Shown here one piece after another: positions 9,621 through 19,135 of a DNA stretch of 64,000 bases (the first letter of the stretch is position 1; every line of letters begins with the position of its first letter). Location of the stretch: positions 124,001 through 188,000 of the forward strand of contig JAKQVC010000132.1 in the NCBI GenBank assembly GCA_029571985.1, written 5' to 3'. This DNA is from Bacteroidota bacterium (GTDB lineage: Bacteria > Bacteroidota > Bacteroidia > Chitinophagales > BACL12). Both the position numbers and the translations under genes were made by a program. The notes beneath the pieces were generated by a model that was given only the letters and a program-made list of their open reading frames with translations, did no database searches and was not told the DNA's origin.

Positions 9621-9885
9621 GAAAAAAGGAATGAGGAAAAAGGAATGAGGAAAAAGGAATAAGGAATGAGGAATAACCAATAAGGAATTCACCACACGCC
9701 TTACCGCCTCCCAGTCTTCCCGGCCTCGTGCATTTATGGCCAACTTTTGATTAAGGAATAAGGAGTAACATCAAGGAAATAAAATTCGCTCCTATATGTC
9801 TTCCCGCATCTTACCGCCTCACCGCCTTACCTGTTCCCTGTATTGTCCCACTACTCACTACCCACTACTCACTACCTTTCTATTA
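9621..9885. repeat. short tandem repeat cluster (AGGAATG heptamers and others)
   Basis: The stretch 9629-9690 consists of degenerate 7-mers AGGAATG/AGGAATA/AGGAAAA. A CCTCCCAGTCTTCCCGGCC module follows at about 9707-9726, then a second one near 9799-9830. Four 7-mers of the ACTACTC/ACTACCC type are at 9849-9876. The 61-codon frame here is built from these repeats and is not a gene. Confidence 0.65.
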
Positions 9886-9925
9886 TGGAATGATCAATAA
9901 AATATTATTATTCAATTTTCCATTA

Positions 9926-9959
9926 AAAAAGAAAAGGCCACCATAAGGCAGCCTCTTCT
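9926..9959 (-). terminator. terminator of the T9SS protein gene at 9981
   Basis: On the minus strand an imperfect stem GAAGAGGC...GCCTTTTC, extended by CC/GG, closes a TTAT loop and is followed by a T-run. Confidence 0.65.
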
Positions 9960-9980
9960 TCAAGGTTCAACATTTGGTAA

Positions 9981-11384
9981 TTAACGGACAACAGCCAATT
10001 TATCCGTCATAATTTGTCCATCCTCAGTAAATACCATCACCTGATAAATACCGGAAGGAATATCTTGCACATTCAATTCATGTACCATTTCCTGACCAGC
10101 CATTCCCTGAACCGTAGCATTCGGAATGTCATAACGCTGACCATTCAAACTATATAATTCGATAGTTGCAATACCATCAACCGGCATAACAAATACGATA
10201 TCAGCCATTTGCGATGCAGGGTTAGGGAAGATATCAATCGGATTTTCGCTCATTGCAGTTTCATCATCCAAACGCATCCAGCAAGCACCTAACACCCAAC
10301 CAGCATTTAAATGCGCAACCACCTGACCTTGAGTAATACATTTCGTAACACCATATCGACACACATACACTTTATTCAGCGATGGTCCACAACGCACATC
10401 TTTCACCGTTACAACCGTATTATCGGTTACTACACATCCATTATAATCGGTTACCGTTAATGTATAAGTAGTAGTTGTACCTGGACAAACAGATGGGGTA
10501 GCAGAAGTAGAGCCATTGCTCCAGCTATAACTATACGGAGCGGATACACCGGTTGCAGAACCATTCAAGGTTACACACGTAGCACCATATCCCTTCGTAA
10601 TTAATTTATCAGGGCCTGCACTAACTGTAGGCAGTGTATGTACAATGACATTCACCACATCGGCATCCACATTACCCATAGCGTCAGTTACGGTAACGGT
10701 ATAATTGGCATTTGATGCCGGACTCACGGTAATATTCTGTGTTGTAGCACCAGTGCTCCAGCTATAAGTATAAGGCGCAGTACCACCGGTTGCAGAAGCA
10801 GATAATGTTGCAGAACTTCCTGCACAAATTGTAGCGGTTGAACCTGCGTCTGCTACTAATCCAAAATTAATTTCCATTTCAGGATTACCGTTACATCCGT
10901 AAGGTGCAACACCTACACCAGCTCCTTCAGCGCCCATTAAAATCATTTGTGTCGGCATGCCATTTGTAACAATGGTAAATGTGGTGCAGTACGCTCCATC
11001 TGGACCCCAACCACCATAAGTAGTAGTCCACCAATCAGCACCCCAACCTGTTCCAGGGTAGCTCAACACATCATAAATTAAATATTCAGGGCCATACATA
11101 AATGTATAATCTGCAATATATACTGCTCCGGTTTGAGGACTGGTTAATGTAGCCGGATAAGAAGCAAAAGTAGCCGGACCAACTAATTGGACACCCCAGG
11201 TATAAGTGCCTTGTTCAGCTCCAGTGGGACCACCGCCGGCACAGAATGTGACAACAAATTCATATTGTCCGCCACCGATATCTGTTGCAGATACCAATTC
11301 GAAATAAGAGTTGTCGCAAGCATGTGCGTACGAGGCACTGAATAACATCGCGAGGGCAACCATCATGTGTTTAAATGTTCGCAT
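9981..11384 (-). CDS. secreted PKD/Ig-like repeat protein with T9SS sorting domain
   Basis: A 467-residue protein with a signal peptide (MRTFKHMMVALAMLFSASYAHA). An N-terminal domain of about 160 residues follows, rich in Gly, Tyr and Trp. Two PKD/SprB-like repeats come next, recognisable by SATGGTAPYTYSWSTG and SATGVSAPYSYSWSNG, each followed by a TYTVTVTD-type strand. A short Cys-containing segment (VYVCRYGVTKCITQG) separates them from the C-terminal type A sorting domain (IDIFPNPASQMADIVF to the end), which directs export by the type IX secretion system and surface attachment or release. Its function is unknown; such repeats are usually adhesive. TAAATTTT, a -7-like box, lies five bases upstream of the ATG. 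Confidence 0.85.
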   Translation of the reverse strand: MRTFKHMMVALAMLFSASYAHACDNSYFELVSATDIGGGQYEFVVTFCAGGGPTGAEQGTYTWGVQLVGPATFASYPATLTSPQTGAVYIADYTFMYGPEYLIYDVLSYPGTGWGADWWTTTYGGWGPDGAYCTTFTIVTNGMPTQMILMGAEGAGVGVAPYGCNGNPEMEINFGLVADAGSTATICAGSSATLSASATGGTAPYTYSWSTGATTQNITVSPASNANYTVTVTDAMGNVDADVVNVIVHTLPTVSAGPDKLITKGYGATCVTLNGSATGVSAPYSYSWSNGSTSATPSVCPGTTTTYTLTVTDYNGCVVTDNTVVTVKDVRCGPSLNKVYVCRYGVTKCITQGQVVAHLNAGWVLGACWMRLDDETAMSENPIDIFPNPASQMADIVFVMPVDGIATIELYSLNGQRYDIPNATVQGMAGQEMVHELNVQDIPSGIYQVMVFTEDGQIMTDKLAVVR

Positions 11385-11588
11385 AGTGTAAAATTTAGGG
11401 TCAAAAAAAATAGATTAGATAATTGATGACCCAAAAGTAGACCGAGGCCTTGTGGAGATTTGGCCAAACTAATAAACGATATACGGCGACTAACAAGTGA
11501 AAACAGCGGAATATTCACCTGCAGCACACTGGCGCCAAGGTATAGGAGGCGTAAAAATCAGATAAATAAAGGGTTTCGGGGTGAAAAC

Positions 11589-12845
11589 CTAACTCAACTC
11601 AACGTAATTCAGGTCTTTACCGAAGGTCTCTTTGATACCTATTGTGGCAATAAGTGCAAGACCAATAGAAATAGCGCCAACCACCATAGCAGCCTGAATA
11701 TCGCCCGAAATTTCGCTCAGGGCGGTGAATCCAAGAGTGAGCGGCACCACAAATCCCCGTACAAAATTGGGCACGGTGGTAGTGGCTGTTGCGCGAATAT
11801 TTGTTCCAAATTGTTCTGATGCGATAGTCACAAACAATGCCCAATAACCTGTTGCACAACCAAGCAGGAAGCACATCACATTAAACAGGGTGAGTGAATC
11901 GCTTTTCATGTTGACATACAACACAGCTAAAGTGGCAGAGGCCAATAAATAGCCGATCACAATTTTTTTGCGACTTCTAAATACCTGACTTAAATATCCG
12001 CTCAATAAATCACCAACACATAAGCCGATATAACTCAACATAATAGCTGTGCGTCGAATCTGAATGCCTTTATCACCGGATACATCTATCCCCCACCCTT
12101 CTGCAAACTGCTCGCTGAATTTCATGAGTACACCAATGCAATACCACACCGGTACGCCAATTAAAATGCAAAATAAGTACTTGATAAATCGCTCCCGATT
12201 GGTGAATAGCGAAAGGAAATTCCCTCGGCTTACTTTTTCCGTTTTCACACTATCGAACATCGTACTTTCAAAGGTGCCGAACCTCAAGAGCAATAAAGCC
12301 AATCCCAATCCGCCACCTATATAATAGGATACCCGCCAATCGACATGCGATGTAATAAAAAATGCAGCTACAGCGCCAAGTGCACCAACACTTACAATCA
12401 GCATGGTACCATAACCACGATGCTCCTTACTCATAATTTCAGCAACGAGTGTAATAGCAGCCCCTAATTCGCCTGCCAATCCTAATCCGGCGAAAAAACG
12501 CACAATCTGATATTGCGTGGTATTATCTACCATGCCATTTAAAATATTGGCAATACTGTATAAGACAATACTGCCAAACAAGATTGATTTTCTTCCTTTT
12601 AAATCACCCATCACACCCCAGATAATGCCGCCAACCAGCATACCAATCATCTGCACATTGAACAAACGCACATCCCAATATTTAATGGCTGCTTCATCTG
12701 TAATACCAATACCTTTTAAGCTTGGTTTAGAAACCAGATTAAATAACTGCAAATCATAAATATCTACGAAATAGCCAAGTGCCGCAACGAGAACGGTTAG
12801 ATTAAAAATGGCTGATTTACTAGCGGAATGTGTGCCCTTATTCAT
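11589..12845 (-). CDS. major facilitator superfamily transporter
   Basis: A 418-residue protein with about 12 membrane segments. The MFS signature between helices 2 and 3 is visible as GVMGDLKGRKSILFGS, and RFFAGLGLAGELGAAITLVAE in helices 4-5 resembles the sugar/metabolite-proton symporter branch (an ExxG-type motif). The helix 1 Asp region YFVDIYDLQLF is also typical of that branch. Substrate is not predictable. It is the last gene of the thyA-folA operon, 11 bases after folA, though this does not by itself imply a folate or nucleoside substrate. Confidence 0.88.
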   Translation of the reverse strand: MNKGTHSASKSAIFNLTVLVAALGYFVDIYDLQLFNLVSKPSLKGIGITDEAAIKYWDVRLFNVQMIGMLVGGIIWGVMGDLKGRKSILFGSIVLYSIANILNGMVDNTTQYQIVRFFAGLGLAGELGAAITLVAEIMSKEHRGYGTMLIVSVGALGAVAAFFITSHVDWRVSYYIGGGLGLALLLLRFGTFESTMFDSVKTEKVSRGNFLSLFTNRERFIKYLFCILIGVPVWYCIGVLMKFSEQFAEGWGIDVSGDKGIQIRRTAIMLSYIGLCVGDLLSGYLSQVFRSRKKIVIGYLLASATLAVLYVNMKSDSLTLFNVMCFLLGCATGYWALFVTIASEQFGTNIRATATTTVPNFVRGFVVPLTLGFTALSEISGDIQAAMVVGAISIGLALIATIGIKETFGKDLNYVELS

Positions 12846-12856
12846 GGGCGATGAAA

Positions 12857-13357
12857 TTACGGCATTTTCTCGTAGGTAAGAAAATCGTGGTCGTAGGGAT
12901 TCTTTTCATCCTGCTTCCGCTCGTCTTTTTCAACCAGTTGCCAACCGGCTCCCGGCGTTCTGAACCAGGTATCACCCTCAAAAGATGCATGAATGCGCGT
13001 CAGATAAACCCTGTCTGTCATTGGCATCGCCTGACGGTAGATATCTCCCCCACCCAAAATGAACACTTCTTCTTCCTCCTGAATAGCGGGATGTTGCATG
13101 GCCTCCATAAGCGAATGCACAACTAGACTATCGTCGCTGGTAAAATTCGTATCGCGGGTAACAATGATAAATTTTCTATTCGGTAACACTTTATTGCCTA
13201 AGGCATTATATGTTTTTCGACCCAGAATACACCAGTGTCCGCTTGTTTTTTGTTTGAAGAACTTTAAATCGGAAGTCAGTTTTAACCACGGCATATCGCC
13301 ATGCATGCCAATTACTTCATTTTCTGCAGCAGCAACAATGATTGAAAATTTCGGCAT
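12857..13357 (-). CDS. folA: dihydrofolate reductase
   Basis: A 166-residue enzyme that reduces dihydrofolate to tetrahydrofolate with NADPH. Recognisable elements are the N-terminal strand SIIVAAAENEVIGMHGDMPW (substrate Trp), the catalytic acid Asp in LTSDLKFFK, the NADPH-binding GRKTYNALG and VTRD, and EVFILGGGDIYRQAM. Length is normal for bacterial DHFR. It starts one base after the thyA stop codon, so it is translationally coupled to thymidylate synthase, whose reaction generates the dihydrofolate it recycles. Confidence 0.95.
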   Translation of the reverse strand: MPKFSIIVAAAENEVIGMHGDMPWLKLTSDLKFFKQKTSGHWCILGRKTYNALGNKVLPNRKFIIVTRDTNFTSDDSLVVHSLMEAMQHPAIQEEEEVFILGGGDIYRQAMPMTDRVYLTRIHASFEGDTWFRTPGAGWQLVEKDERKQDEKNPYDHDFLTYEKMP

Positions 13358-13358
13358 G

Positions 13359-14153
13359 TTATACGCTTACGTTAGCTTTAATATGTGGATGTGGATCGTA
13401 GTTCACTAATTCGAAATCTTCGAATGTAAATCCAAAAATATCTTTAATGTCGGGATTGATGCGCATTTGCGGCAGTGGACGAAGCTCACGACTTAATTGC
13501 AATTTAGCTTGTTCGATGTGGTCGTTATAGAGATGTGCATCACCAAACGTATGAATAAATTCACCCGGTTGTAAATCACATACCTGTGCAACCATTAACG
13601 TGAGTAAGGCATAACTCGCAATATTAAATGGCACACCCAGAAAAGTATCTGCAGAACGTTGGTAAAGCTGACAACTCAATTTACCATCGGCCACATAAAA
13701 TTGGAATAAACAATGACAAGGTGGCAATGCCATATTTTCGATATCGCCCACATTCCAGGCACTTACAATATGGCGACGTGAATCCGGATTTTTTTTGATT
13801 TGATTAATCAGATTTGTGATCTGATCAATTTTGCGACCATCAGCTGTTGGCCAGGAGCGCCATTGATACCCGTAAACCGGGCCGAGGTTGCCATCTGCAT
13901 CTGCCCATTCATCCCAAATACTGACATTATTTTCTTTGAGGTAGGCAATATTACTATCCCCCTTTAAAAACCACAATAATTCATGAATGATACTGCGGAG
14001 GTGTAATTTCTTTGTGGTTACCAAAGGAAATCCTTTCGATAAATCGAAGCGCATCTGATGACCAAACACGCTGATTGTGCCGGTACCGGTGCGGTCTGAT
14101 TTACGGGTGCCCTCTTCGAGAATCCGCTTTAACAGGTCATGATACTGTTGCAT
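13359..14153 (-). CDS. thyA: thymidylate synthase
   Basis: A 264-residue enzyme that methylates dUMP to dTMP using methylenetetrahydrofolate. The length equals that of the Escherichia coli enzyme, and the catalytic cysteine falls at residue 146 ([12 protein letters not shown]) as in that protein. Further signatures are [22 protein letters not shown], the phosphate-binding arginines in [32 protein letters not shown] and [12 protein letters not shown]. First gene of the thyA-folA-MFS operon. A TATTTTTA -7-like sequence sits four bases before the ATG, again implying a very short leader. Confidence 0.97.
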   Translation of the reverse strand: MQQYHDLLKRILEEGTRKSDRTGTGTISVFGHQMRFDLSKGFPLVTTKKLHLRSIIHELLWFLKGDSNIAYLKENNVSIWDEWADADGNLGPVYGYQWRSWPTADGRKIDQITNLINQIKKNPDSRRHIVSAWNVGDIENMALPPCHCLFQFYVADGKLSCQLYQRSADTFLGVPFNIASYALLTLMVAQVCDLQPGEFIHTFGDAHLYNDHIEQAKLQLSRELRPLPQMRINPDIKDIFGFTFEDFELVNYDPHPHIKANVSV

Positions 14154-14266
14154 GGTGTAAAAATACCGCTTTTTGGCAGAGGGCTTTTGGCCGAATTACC
14201 AAACTTTAACATTTAATACACATATGCCCGTTACGGAATTGGTAAATTCGTGCAAAACCCAAAACT

Positions 14267-14692
14267 ATGTTTCAATCACTACTTTCAGACCTCAACTGGC
14301 TTGCTGCGCTTGCCGGAGGTGTCAGTTACTTCATTTTTGGCGCTATTTGGTATGGAGTGCTCGGCAAGGGATGGATGGCCGCTGCCGGACTTACCTCTGA
14401 ACAAATCCAGAAAAACTTTAAAAAATCAAGCTATGGTATTACGATGGCCATGCAGTTGGTTATTGGTATCGTGCTTGCCGGTTTCATGCAACACATATGC
14501 ATGAGCGAAGCAGGACTTACCCTCGGAGATGCAGCTCAGCTCGGATTTATTATTGGTTTGGTATTCAGCGGACTCACCACCTGGGTGCATTACATTTACA
14601 GCATGCAAAAATCAAACCTCATCTGGTATGATTTAGGTTATACGACCATTGCTACCACCATTGCCGCTATAGTGATTTATTTAGTGAGCTAA
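14267..14692 (+). CDS. DUF1761 family membrane protein
   Basis: A 141-residue protein with four predicted membrane helices. The first carries the DUF1761-type pattern GGVSYFIFGAIWYGVLGKGWM and the last two the TTWVHYIYSMQKSNLIWYDLGY pattern. The family has no established function. TAAATTCG, a -7-like box, lies 16 bases before the ATG, divergent from thyA. The gene ends at a terminator shared with the convergent symporter gene. Confidence 0.8.
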   Translation: MFQSLLSDLNWLAALAGGVSYFIFGAIWYGVLGKGWMAAAGLTSEQIQKNFKKSSYGITMAMQLVIGIVLAGFMQHICMSEAGLTLGDAAQLGFIIGLVFSGLTTWVHYIYSMQKSNLIWYDLGYTTIATTIAAIVIYLVS

Positions 14693-14708
14693 ACTTATTT
14701 GTATGTTC

Positions 14709-14747
14709 AAAGAGGCAGTATACCCGTTATGCTGCCTCTTTTTTTTG
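14709..14747. terminator. bidirectional terminator overlapping the symporter stop codon
   Basis: Ten base pairs AAAGAGGCAG/CTGCCTCTTT close a 13-base loop, with a run of Ts on the plus strand and As on the other side. The symporter gene ends inside it: its last codons (Lys-Lys-Glu-Ala-Ala-stop) are encoded by one arm. Confidence 0.8.
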
Positions 14748-16457
14748 CGCCTGCGGGAAAGTAGTGCTAATGAGCCAGGCAATAATCATCACCAAACCAC
14801 AACCGATTACATTAAACCATAAATAACCAATTTCTATCGTGGGTAAGGGCCAATTAAACCGAACACTAAAATCAAGATATAAAATCACACACTCGCTGAT
14901 ACAAGCTGCCAGAAAAACCGCAGAACCATATGCTTTCCGCACTAAAAAAGCAGTTAAAAAAATACCGAGAATGGTACCATAAAATAAACTGCCTAATACA
15001 TTCACAGCTTCAATCAGGTTATCAAATTGCGCACTGATTAAAGCAAAGCCAATCGCCAACACACCAAATCCGGCAGTCAGCCAGCGACTCATCTGCAAAT
15101 GCTGATGATCAGATACATCGCGCCGGATTAATCTCTTATAGATATCTACGGAAAAAGTAGTGGATAATCCACTTAACGCCGAGGATGTTGAACTCATACT
15201 CGCACTAAAAATGACAGCAAAAATCAAACCGACTAAACCAATCGGTAAAAAATCAGTGACAAATCGGATAAATATATAATCATGATCATCGTCCGTTCCC
15301 GGATTTGCTTTTTTTATTACTTCCGTAATGGCAGTGCGTAAACTATCCGTTTTGGCATGTGCCAGTTGCAATTCCCGGATATGTGTTTCATCCTGCAAAT
15401 GATCAGCCGCACCCAACTGCCGCACTACAGCCTGCTGGTGGTCAAGCGCAATTGTGTATTGTGATTCCAACTGCTGCAATTGCGGTGCATAAGGCGATTC
15501 CTGTGCATGAGCGTAGCTGACAGTATCAAAATAAACAGGCGGTTTGTTCATCAGGTAAAATACAAACACACAAACACCGATCAGTAAAATAAAAAACTGA
15601 ACCGGAATTTTCACTAAACCATTAAACAATAATCCAAGCCGACTTTCGCGTATAGATGCTCCGCTGATATATCTGCCCACCTGACTCTGATCAGTACCAA
15701 AATAACTTAATTGCAAAAACAAACCACCGATGAGTCCGCTGATAATATTGTATCTGTCGCCCCAATCAAATTTTCCGCTTTCTGTTCCTGTGGTGATGCT
15801 ATTCATTTTATCGAGGGCACCTGCTACCTGCAGGGTTTCACTGAATGAAAAAGTATCGCTGATATAATATATCAGGTATCCGAATGCCGCAAACATACCG
15901 GTATAAATCACGAGCATTTGTTGCTTATGTGTTACGGCTACTGCATTACTGCCACCTGATAAAATATACATCGTAACAATGCCTCCAATAAAAATTACCG
16001 TGAGCGGCAATGACCAGCCCAATAACTGAGAAAGAATTATAGATGGCGCATAAATCGTGATGCCGGTAGAAAAAGCGCGTTGCACTAAAAAGAGTACTGC
16101 CGTAAGCGTACGGGTTTTTACATCAAAGCGCTGTTCCAGATATTCATAGGCCGTATATACTTTCCATTTATAAAACATGGGAATAAAAAAAATGGCAATC
16201 ACAATCATCGCCAACGGCAATCCAAAATAAAATTGGATGAAGCGTAATCCATCGTCGTACGCTTGTCCGGGCACGGATAAAAATGTAATGGCACTGGCCT
16301 GGGTAGCCATAACACTTAAACCAATTTCCCACCATTTTCTTTCACTATCTCCCCGCAAATAACTTTCTGCTGTATGCACCTTGCGCGTTTTATATAATCC
16401 ATACAGGGCTATAAACAACAAGGTGCCAAACATCACTATCCAGTCGACTAAACTCAT
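14727..16457 (-). CDS. sodium:solute symporter (SSS family)
   Basis: A 576-residue protein with about 13 membrane helices. SSS features include EIGLSVMATQASAITFLSVPGQAYDDG near the N-terminus, YEYLEQRFDVKTR, and the long block DYNIISGLIGGLFLQLSYFGTDQSQVGRY-like region in the middle, plus GLIFAVIFSASMSSTSSALSGLSTTFSVDIYKR, which holds the conserved Ser/Thr Na+-site helix. A charged helical insert of about 90 residues (between HAQESPYAPQLQQL and NPGTDDDHD) interrupts the helices in the second half. Start MSLVDWIVM at 16457 was chosen because it overlaps the stop of the upstream 42-codon gene as ATGA; the longer frame begins with a non-family sequence. Substrate unknown. Confidence 0.9.
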   Translation of the reverse strand: MSLVDWIVMFGTLLFIALYGLYKTRKVHTAESYLRGDSERKWWEIGLSVMATQASAITFLSVPGQAYDDGLRFIQFYFGLPLAMIVIAIFFIPMFYKWKVYTAYEYLEQRFDVKTRTLTAVLFLVQRAFSTGITIYAPSIILSQLLGWSLPLTVIFIGGIVTMYILSGGSNAVAVTHKQQMLVIYTGMFAAFGYLIYYISDTFSFSETLQVAGALDKMNSITTGTESGKFDWGDRYNIISGLIGGLFLQLSYFGTDQSQVGRYISGASIRESRLGLLFNGLVKIPVQFFILLIGVCVFVFYLMNKPPVYFDTVSYAHAQESPYAPQLQQLESQYTIALDHQQAVVRQLGAADHLQDETHIRELQLAHAKTDSLRTAITEVIKKANPGTDDDHDYIFIRFVTDFLPIGLVGLIFAVIFSASMSSTSSALSGLSTTFSVDIYKRLIRRDVSDHQHLQMSRWLTAGFGVLAIGFALISAQFDNLIEAVNVLGSLFYGTILGIFLTAFLVRKAYGSAVFLAACISECVILYLDFSVRFNWPLPTIEIGYLWFNVIGCGLVMIIAWLISTTFPQAQKKEAA

Positions 16458-16582
16458 TGATAGCGATTCGTGAGGTAAAATAATACAAGGATATCCACCA
16501 CCAGCATACCTGCAACAGCTAAGTACCACCACTTCCATGATGTAGCGTCTGCATGATCTGAAGCGGTCGGTTTTTTATGCAT
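16454..16582 (-). CDS. 42-residue single-pass membrane microprotein
   Basis: A 42-codon frame with a polar N-terminus (MHKKPTASDHADATSWK), one transmembrane helix (WWYLAVAGMLVVDILVLFYL) and a short TNRYQ tail. Its ATG overlaps the stop of the PIG-L gene (TAATG) and its own stop overlaps the symporter start (ATGA), so it is wedged between two real genes with translational coupling at both ends. Small one-helix accessory subunits are known for some secondary transporters, so a partner role for the symporter is plausible. That is inference; I recognise no named family. Confidence 0.7.
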   Translation of the reverse strand: MHKKPTASDHADATSWKWWYLAVAGMLVVDILVLFYLTNRYQ

Positions 16583-19119
16583 TATAGGCTTAATAAATTC
16601 ACAAATAAACGATAGGCTCCCGGCACGCCTGCTGGTAACTCGCGGAAGAAAGATATGCCGGTATACACATAATTTCCTTTGCCATATTGACAAATAATCG
16701 TTGAACCCGACTGCATACTTTCATTTGGGTCTTTAAAACTGATAGGCATCACATATTCGGGAGCTGTTTCACCTGCAAAATAAATACCTCTCTCCTGCAC
16801 CCAGCCTTCAAAATCTGCCGGCGTCAGTTGATTGGGATAAGTTAACGCCGGATGTTCGGGCAATGTAAATTCAACCGGTGAATATTCATCTGTAACCCTT
16901 GTGCGCGTCACTTTAAACGGATAAGGTCCCAATTGTTGCACATAGGCATCCCAACTGGTTGAATATTGCACAATCACCGTACCGCCAAGCTCAACAAACT
17001 GCATCAATATCGGTTGCTTTTCAATCATTGCTTTTTCAGTATTGTATGCACGTACACCCACTACCACCGCATCATAATTCTTTAATACCTCTGCCGAAAT
17101 ATCCGCTGCTTTCAATGTGGTTACCTGTAAGCCAAGTGTGCGCAAACTTTCATCCACCTTATCTCCCGCCCCTTCAATATACGCTACCTGAATATCCGGA
17201 ACAGTAGTTTCTACGCGCACTAATTTCACCTCAGCATGTTCTAAAATGTGTTGCACCGGAATATGATCATAGCTAATTGTCTGTAAGTAGCGATACAACC
17301 CATTACCTGATTGCTCAACATAAGCTTCAACAGCGTTATATGTATTCGTTTCACGGCGAAGTGAATCTAAAATCCGCTTGCCATCTCCCGGAATAAAATA
17401 ATATTTCAATACACCGGTTGGTTTTCCATTGGCACTGTTCACCGCGAATGTAAATGTCTGCGATTTTCCGGCTTCCAATCCTGAAATGGTATAGCCATCA
17501 CTTACCGTGAAACCATTGGAAGTCATGGCAAATATATATCCATTTAATTTTCCGGTATTGGATTGCACGGTTACCCCTACTTCAGTAGTTGGTTTTTGTG
17601 TAAATAACACTAAATCCTGTTGAGGTTGAATATAAGCAGACGGCGATATCGTTAAGGGCTGAATAATTTCACCTTTAACCGCATCGGTTTCTTTATATAC
17701 CACCCCGCGCGCATACATGATTTCCGTAGTGCCAATACGCAAATAGTATTGCACTAAAACTGCAGGCGAATTTTCGGCTTTTCCAATCAGCAATGGGTCT
17801 GTTACATTAAACATCTGGTCATAATCTTTTTCGAGCCAGTACGGATTCGAACTCGCTTTTTCAGGAACCGGAATGGTTAATGTATCCACCTGATTAATAT
17901 TTACCGGTAAAATTTCTCCCGCTTTATACGTTACGCCATTAATTGCGATGCGTTCGAGTGTAACCGGATAGGGTGTTCTGCGTATGACCGTGCTTACCAG
18001 CTGCAACGAATCTCCGGCAGCTACACTTTCTGTAATGGAAGCAGGTTCGAGGTATAAACCCAGACAAGCAGCAATAATTTGCTCTGTCTGCTCAATGCGT
18101 TTCACAACAATCGGATCGGCAGGCAGTGTGCGCAGGGCTTCTCGTAATTGTATCAAGGCATCAATACTATGTTCAGGATGCTCATAATTATAGGAATCCG
18201 TAATTTTTTTCGCAAGCGCTGCAACTGTCTGTCCGTTTGCATATTTTGTCCACGACAATTCCAGATCACTAAATATATTGCCATCTGAAAAGGGCTTACC
18301 TTTTTTTAATTCGAGATACTCCTTTTGTTCGCCGCGTACTGGTGTACTGCCAAAACCCTGGCTTTTATGATTCGTGCGACTTTCTGCAGCAATTTCACCA
18401 TAACTTTTTCCTAACAGCACATTAAATCCGCCGGTATCAAAAACACATAATGTGGAATCACCCTTGGCAATTTTTTCAGGTAATTGTTTATCCCACCACG
18501 GACTGTTATTCCAAAACAAACGTTGAGCCTGCCAAACAGAAACATATTGCAATTGCTCAGGAAATTTAGTCGGATCGGCAGCTGCTGTAAATGCTTCTTC
18601 TGCTAACATGGCGGAAGCCGTATGATGTCCATGACCCGCGCGTTCATCAGCCGGAAATCGGGTTATGATAATATCCGGTTGAAAATTCCGGATTACCCAA
18701 ACAACATCTTTCAGCAAACTATCTTTCGGCCATTTTGTAAATGTTTCATTTGCCGTTTTGCTATAACCAAAATCGACTGCACGTGTAAAATACTGTTCAC
18801 CACCATCCAATCGACGCGCTGCCAGTAATTCCTGTGTGCGAATAACGCCCAGATATGCTCCCTGCTCTTCGCCAACCAGATTTTGTCCACCATCTCCACG
18901 CGTGAGCGACAAATATCCGGTGCGCACTTTCTGTTCATTCGCAAGCCAGGTGATTAATCTTGTGTTTTCATCATCCGGATGCGCTGCGATATACAATACA
19001 CTGCCGGCCGACGACAGTTTATCAATTTCATGTTTAATCCGTGCACTTGACCAGGAGGTGTTTTGTGCACTTACACTGCAGGCAGTTGTTATACTTAATA
19101 AGATTAATAGTGTCCGCAT
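16582..19119 (-). CDS. secreted PIG-L/LmbE family deacetylase
   Basis: An 845-residue exported protein with signal peptide MRTLLILLSITTACSVSA. The PIG-L (LmbE-like) zinc hydrolase domain spans about residues 38-290, with the metal-binding AHPDDE at 46-51 and a second site ERAGHGHHTAS supplying His ligands. The remaining 550 residues form beta-rich domains and a C-terminal Rossmann/ThuA-like part (VVGVRAYNTEKAM, VQYSTSWDAY) typical of the large Bacteroidota members of this family. The family removes acetyl groups from N-acetylglucosaminyl compounds. The operon with a sodium symporter suggests it processes an external glycoconjugate whose product is imported; this is inference. Confidence 0.88.
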   Translation of the reverse strand: MRTLLILLSITTACSVSAQNTSWSSARIKHEIDKLSSAGSVLYIAAHPDDENTRLITWLANEQKVRTGYLSLTRGDGGQNLVGEEQGAYLGVIRTQELLAARRLDGGEQYFTRAVDFGYSKTANETFTKWPKDSLLKDVVWVIRNFQPDIIITRFPADERAGHGHHTASAMLAEEAFTAAADPTKFPEQLQYVSVWQAQRLFWNNSPWWDKQLPEKIAKGDSTLCVFDTGGFNVLLGKSYGEIAAESRTNHKSQGFGSTPVRGEQKEYLELKKGKPFSDGNIFSDLELSWTKYANGQTVAALAKKITDSYNYEHPEHSIDALIQLREALRTLPADPIVVKRIEQTEQIIAACLGLYLEPASITESVAAGDSLQLVSTVIRRTPYPVTLERIAINGVTYKAGEILPVNINQVDTLTIPVPEKASSNPYWLEKDYDQMFNVTDPLLIGKAENSPAVLVQYYLRIGTTEIMYARGVVYKETDAVKGEIIQPLTISPSAYIQPQQDLVLFTQKPTTEVGVTVQSNTGKLNGYIFAMTSNGFTVSDGYTISGLEAGKSQTFTFAVNSANGKPTGVLKYYFIPGDGKRILDSLRRETNTYNAVEAYVEQSGNGLYRYLQTISYDHIPVQHILEHAEVKLVRVETTVPDIQVAYIEGAGDKVDESLRTLGLQVTTLKAADISAEVLKNYDAVVVGVRAYNTEKAMIEKQPILMQFVELGGTVIVQYSTSWDAYVQQLGPYPFKVTRTRVTDEYSPVEFTLPEHPALTYPNQLTPADFEGWVQERGIYFAGETAPEYVMPISFKDPNESMQSGSTIICQYGKGNYVYTGISFFRELPAGVPGAYRLFVNLLSL

Positions 19120-19135
19120 TCAAATAGTTGGCTAA

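Noticed and set aside
9558-9743. 61-codon minus-strand frame
   Set aside because: It is made of AGGAATG heptamers and the antisense of the candidate small RNA terminator; no coding character.
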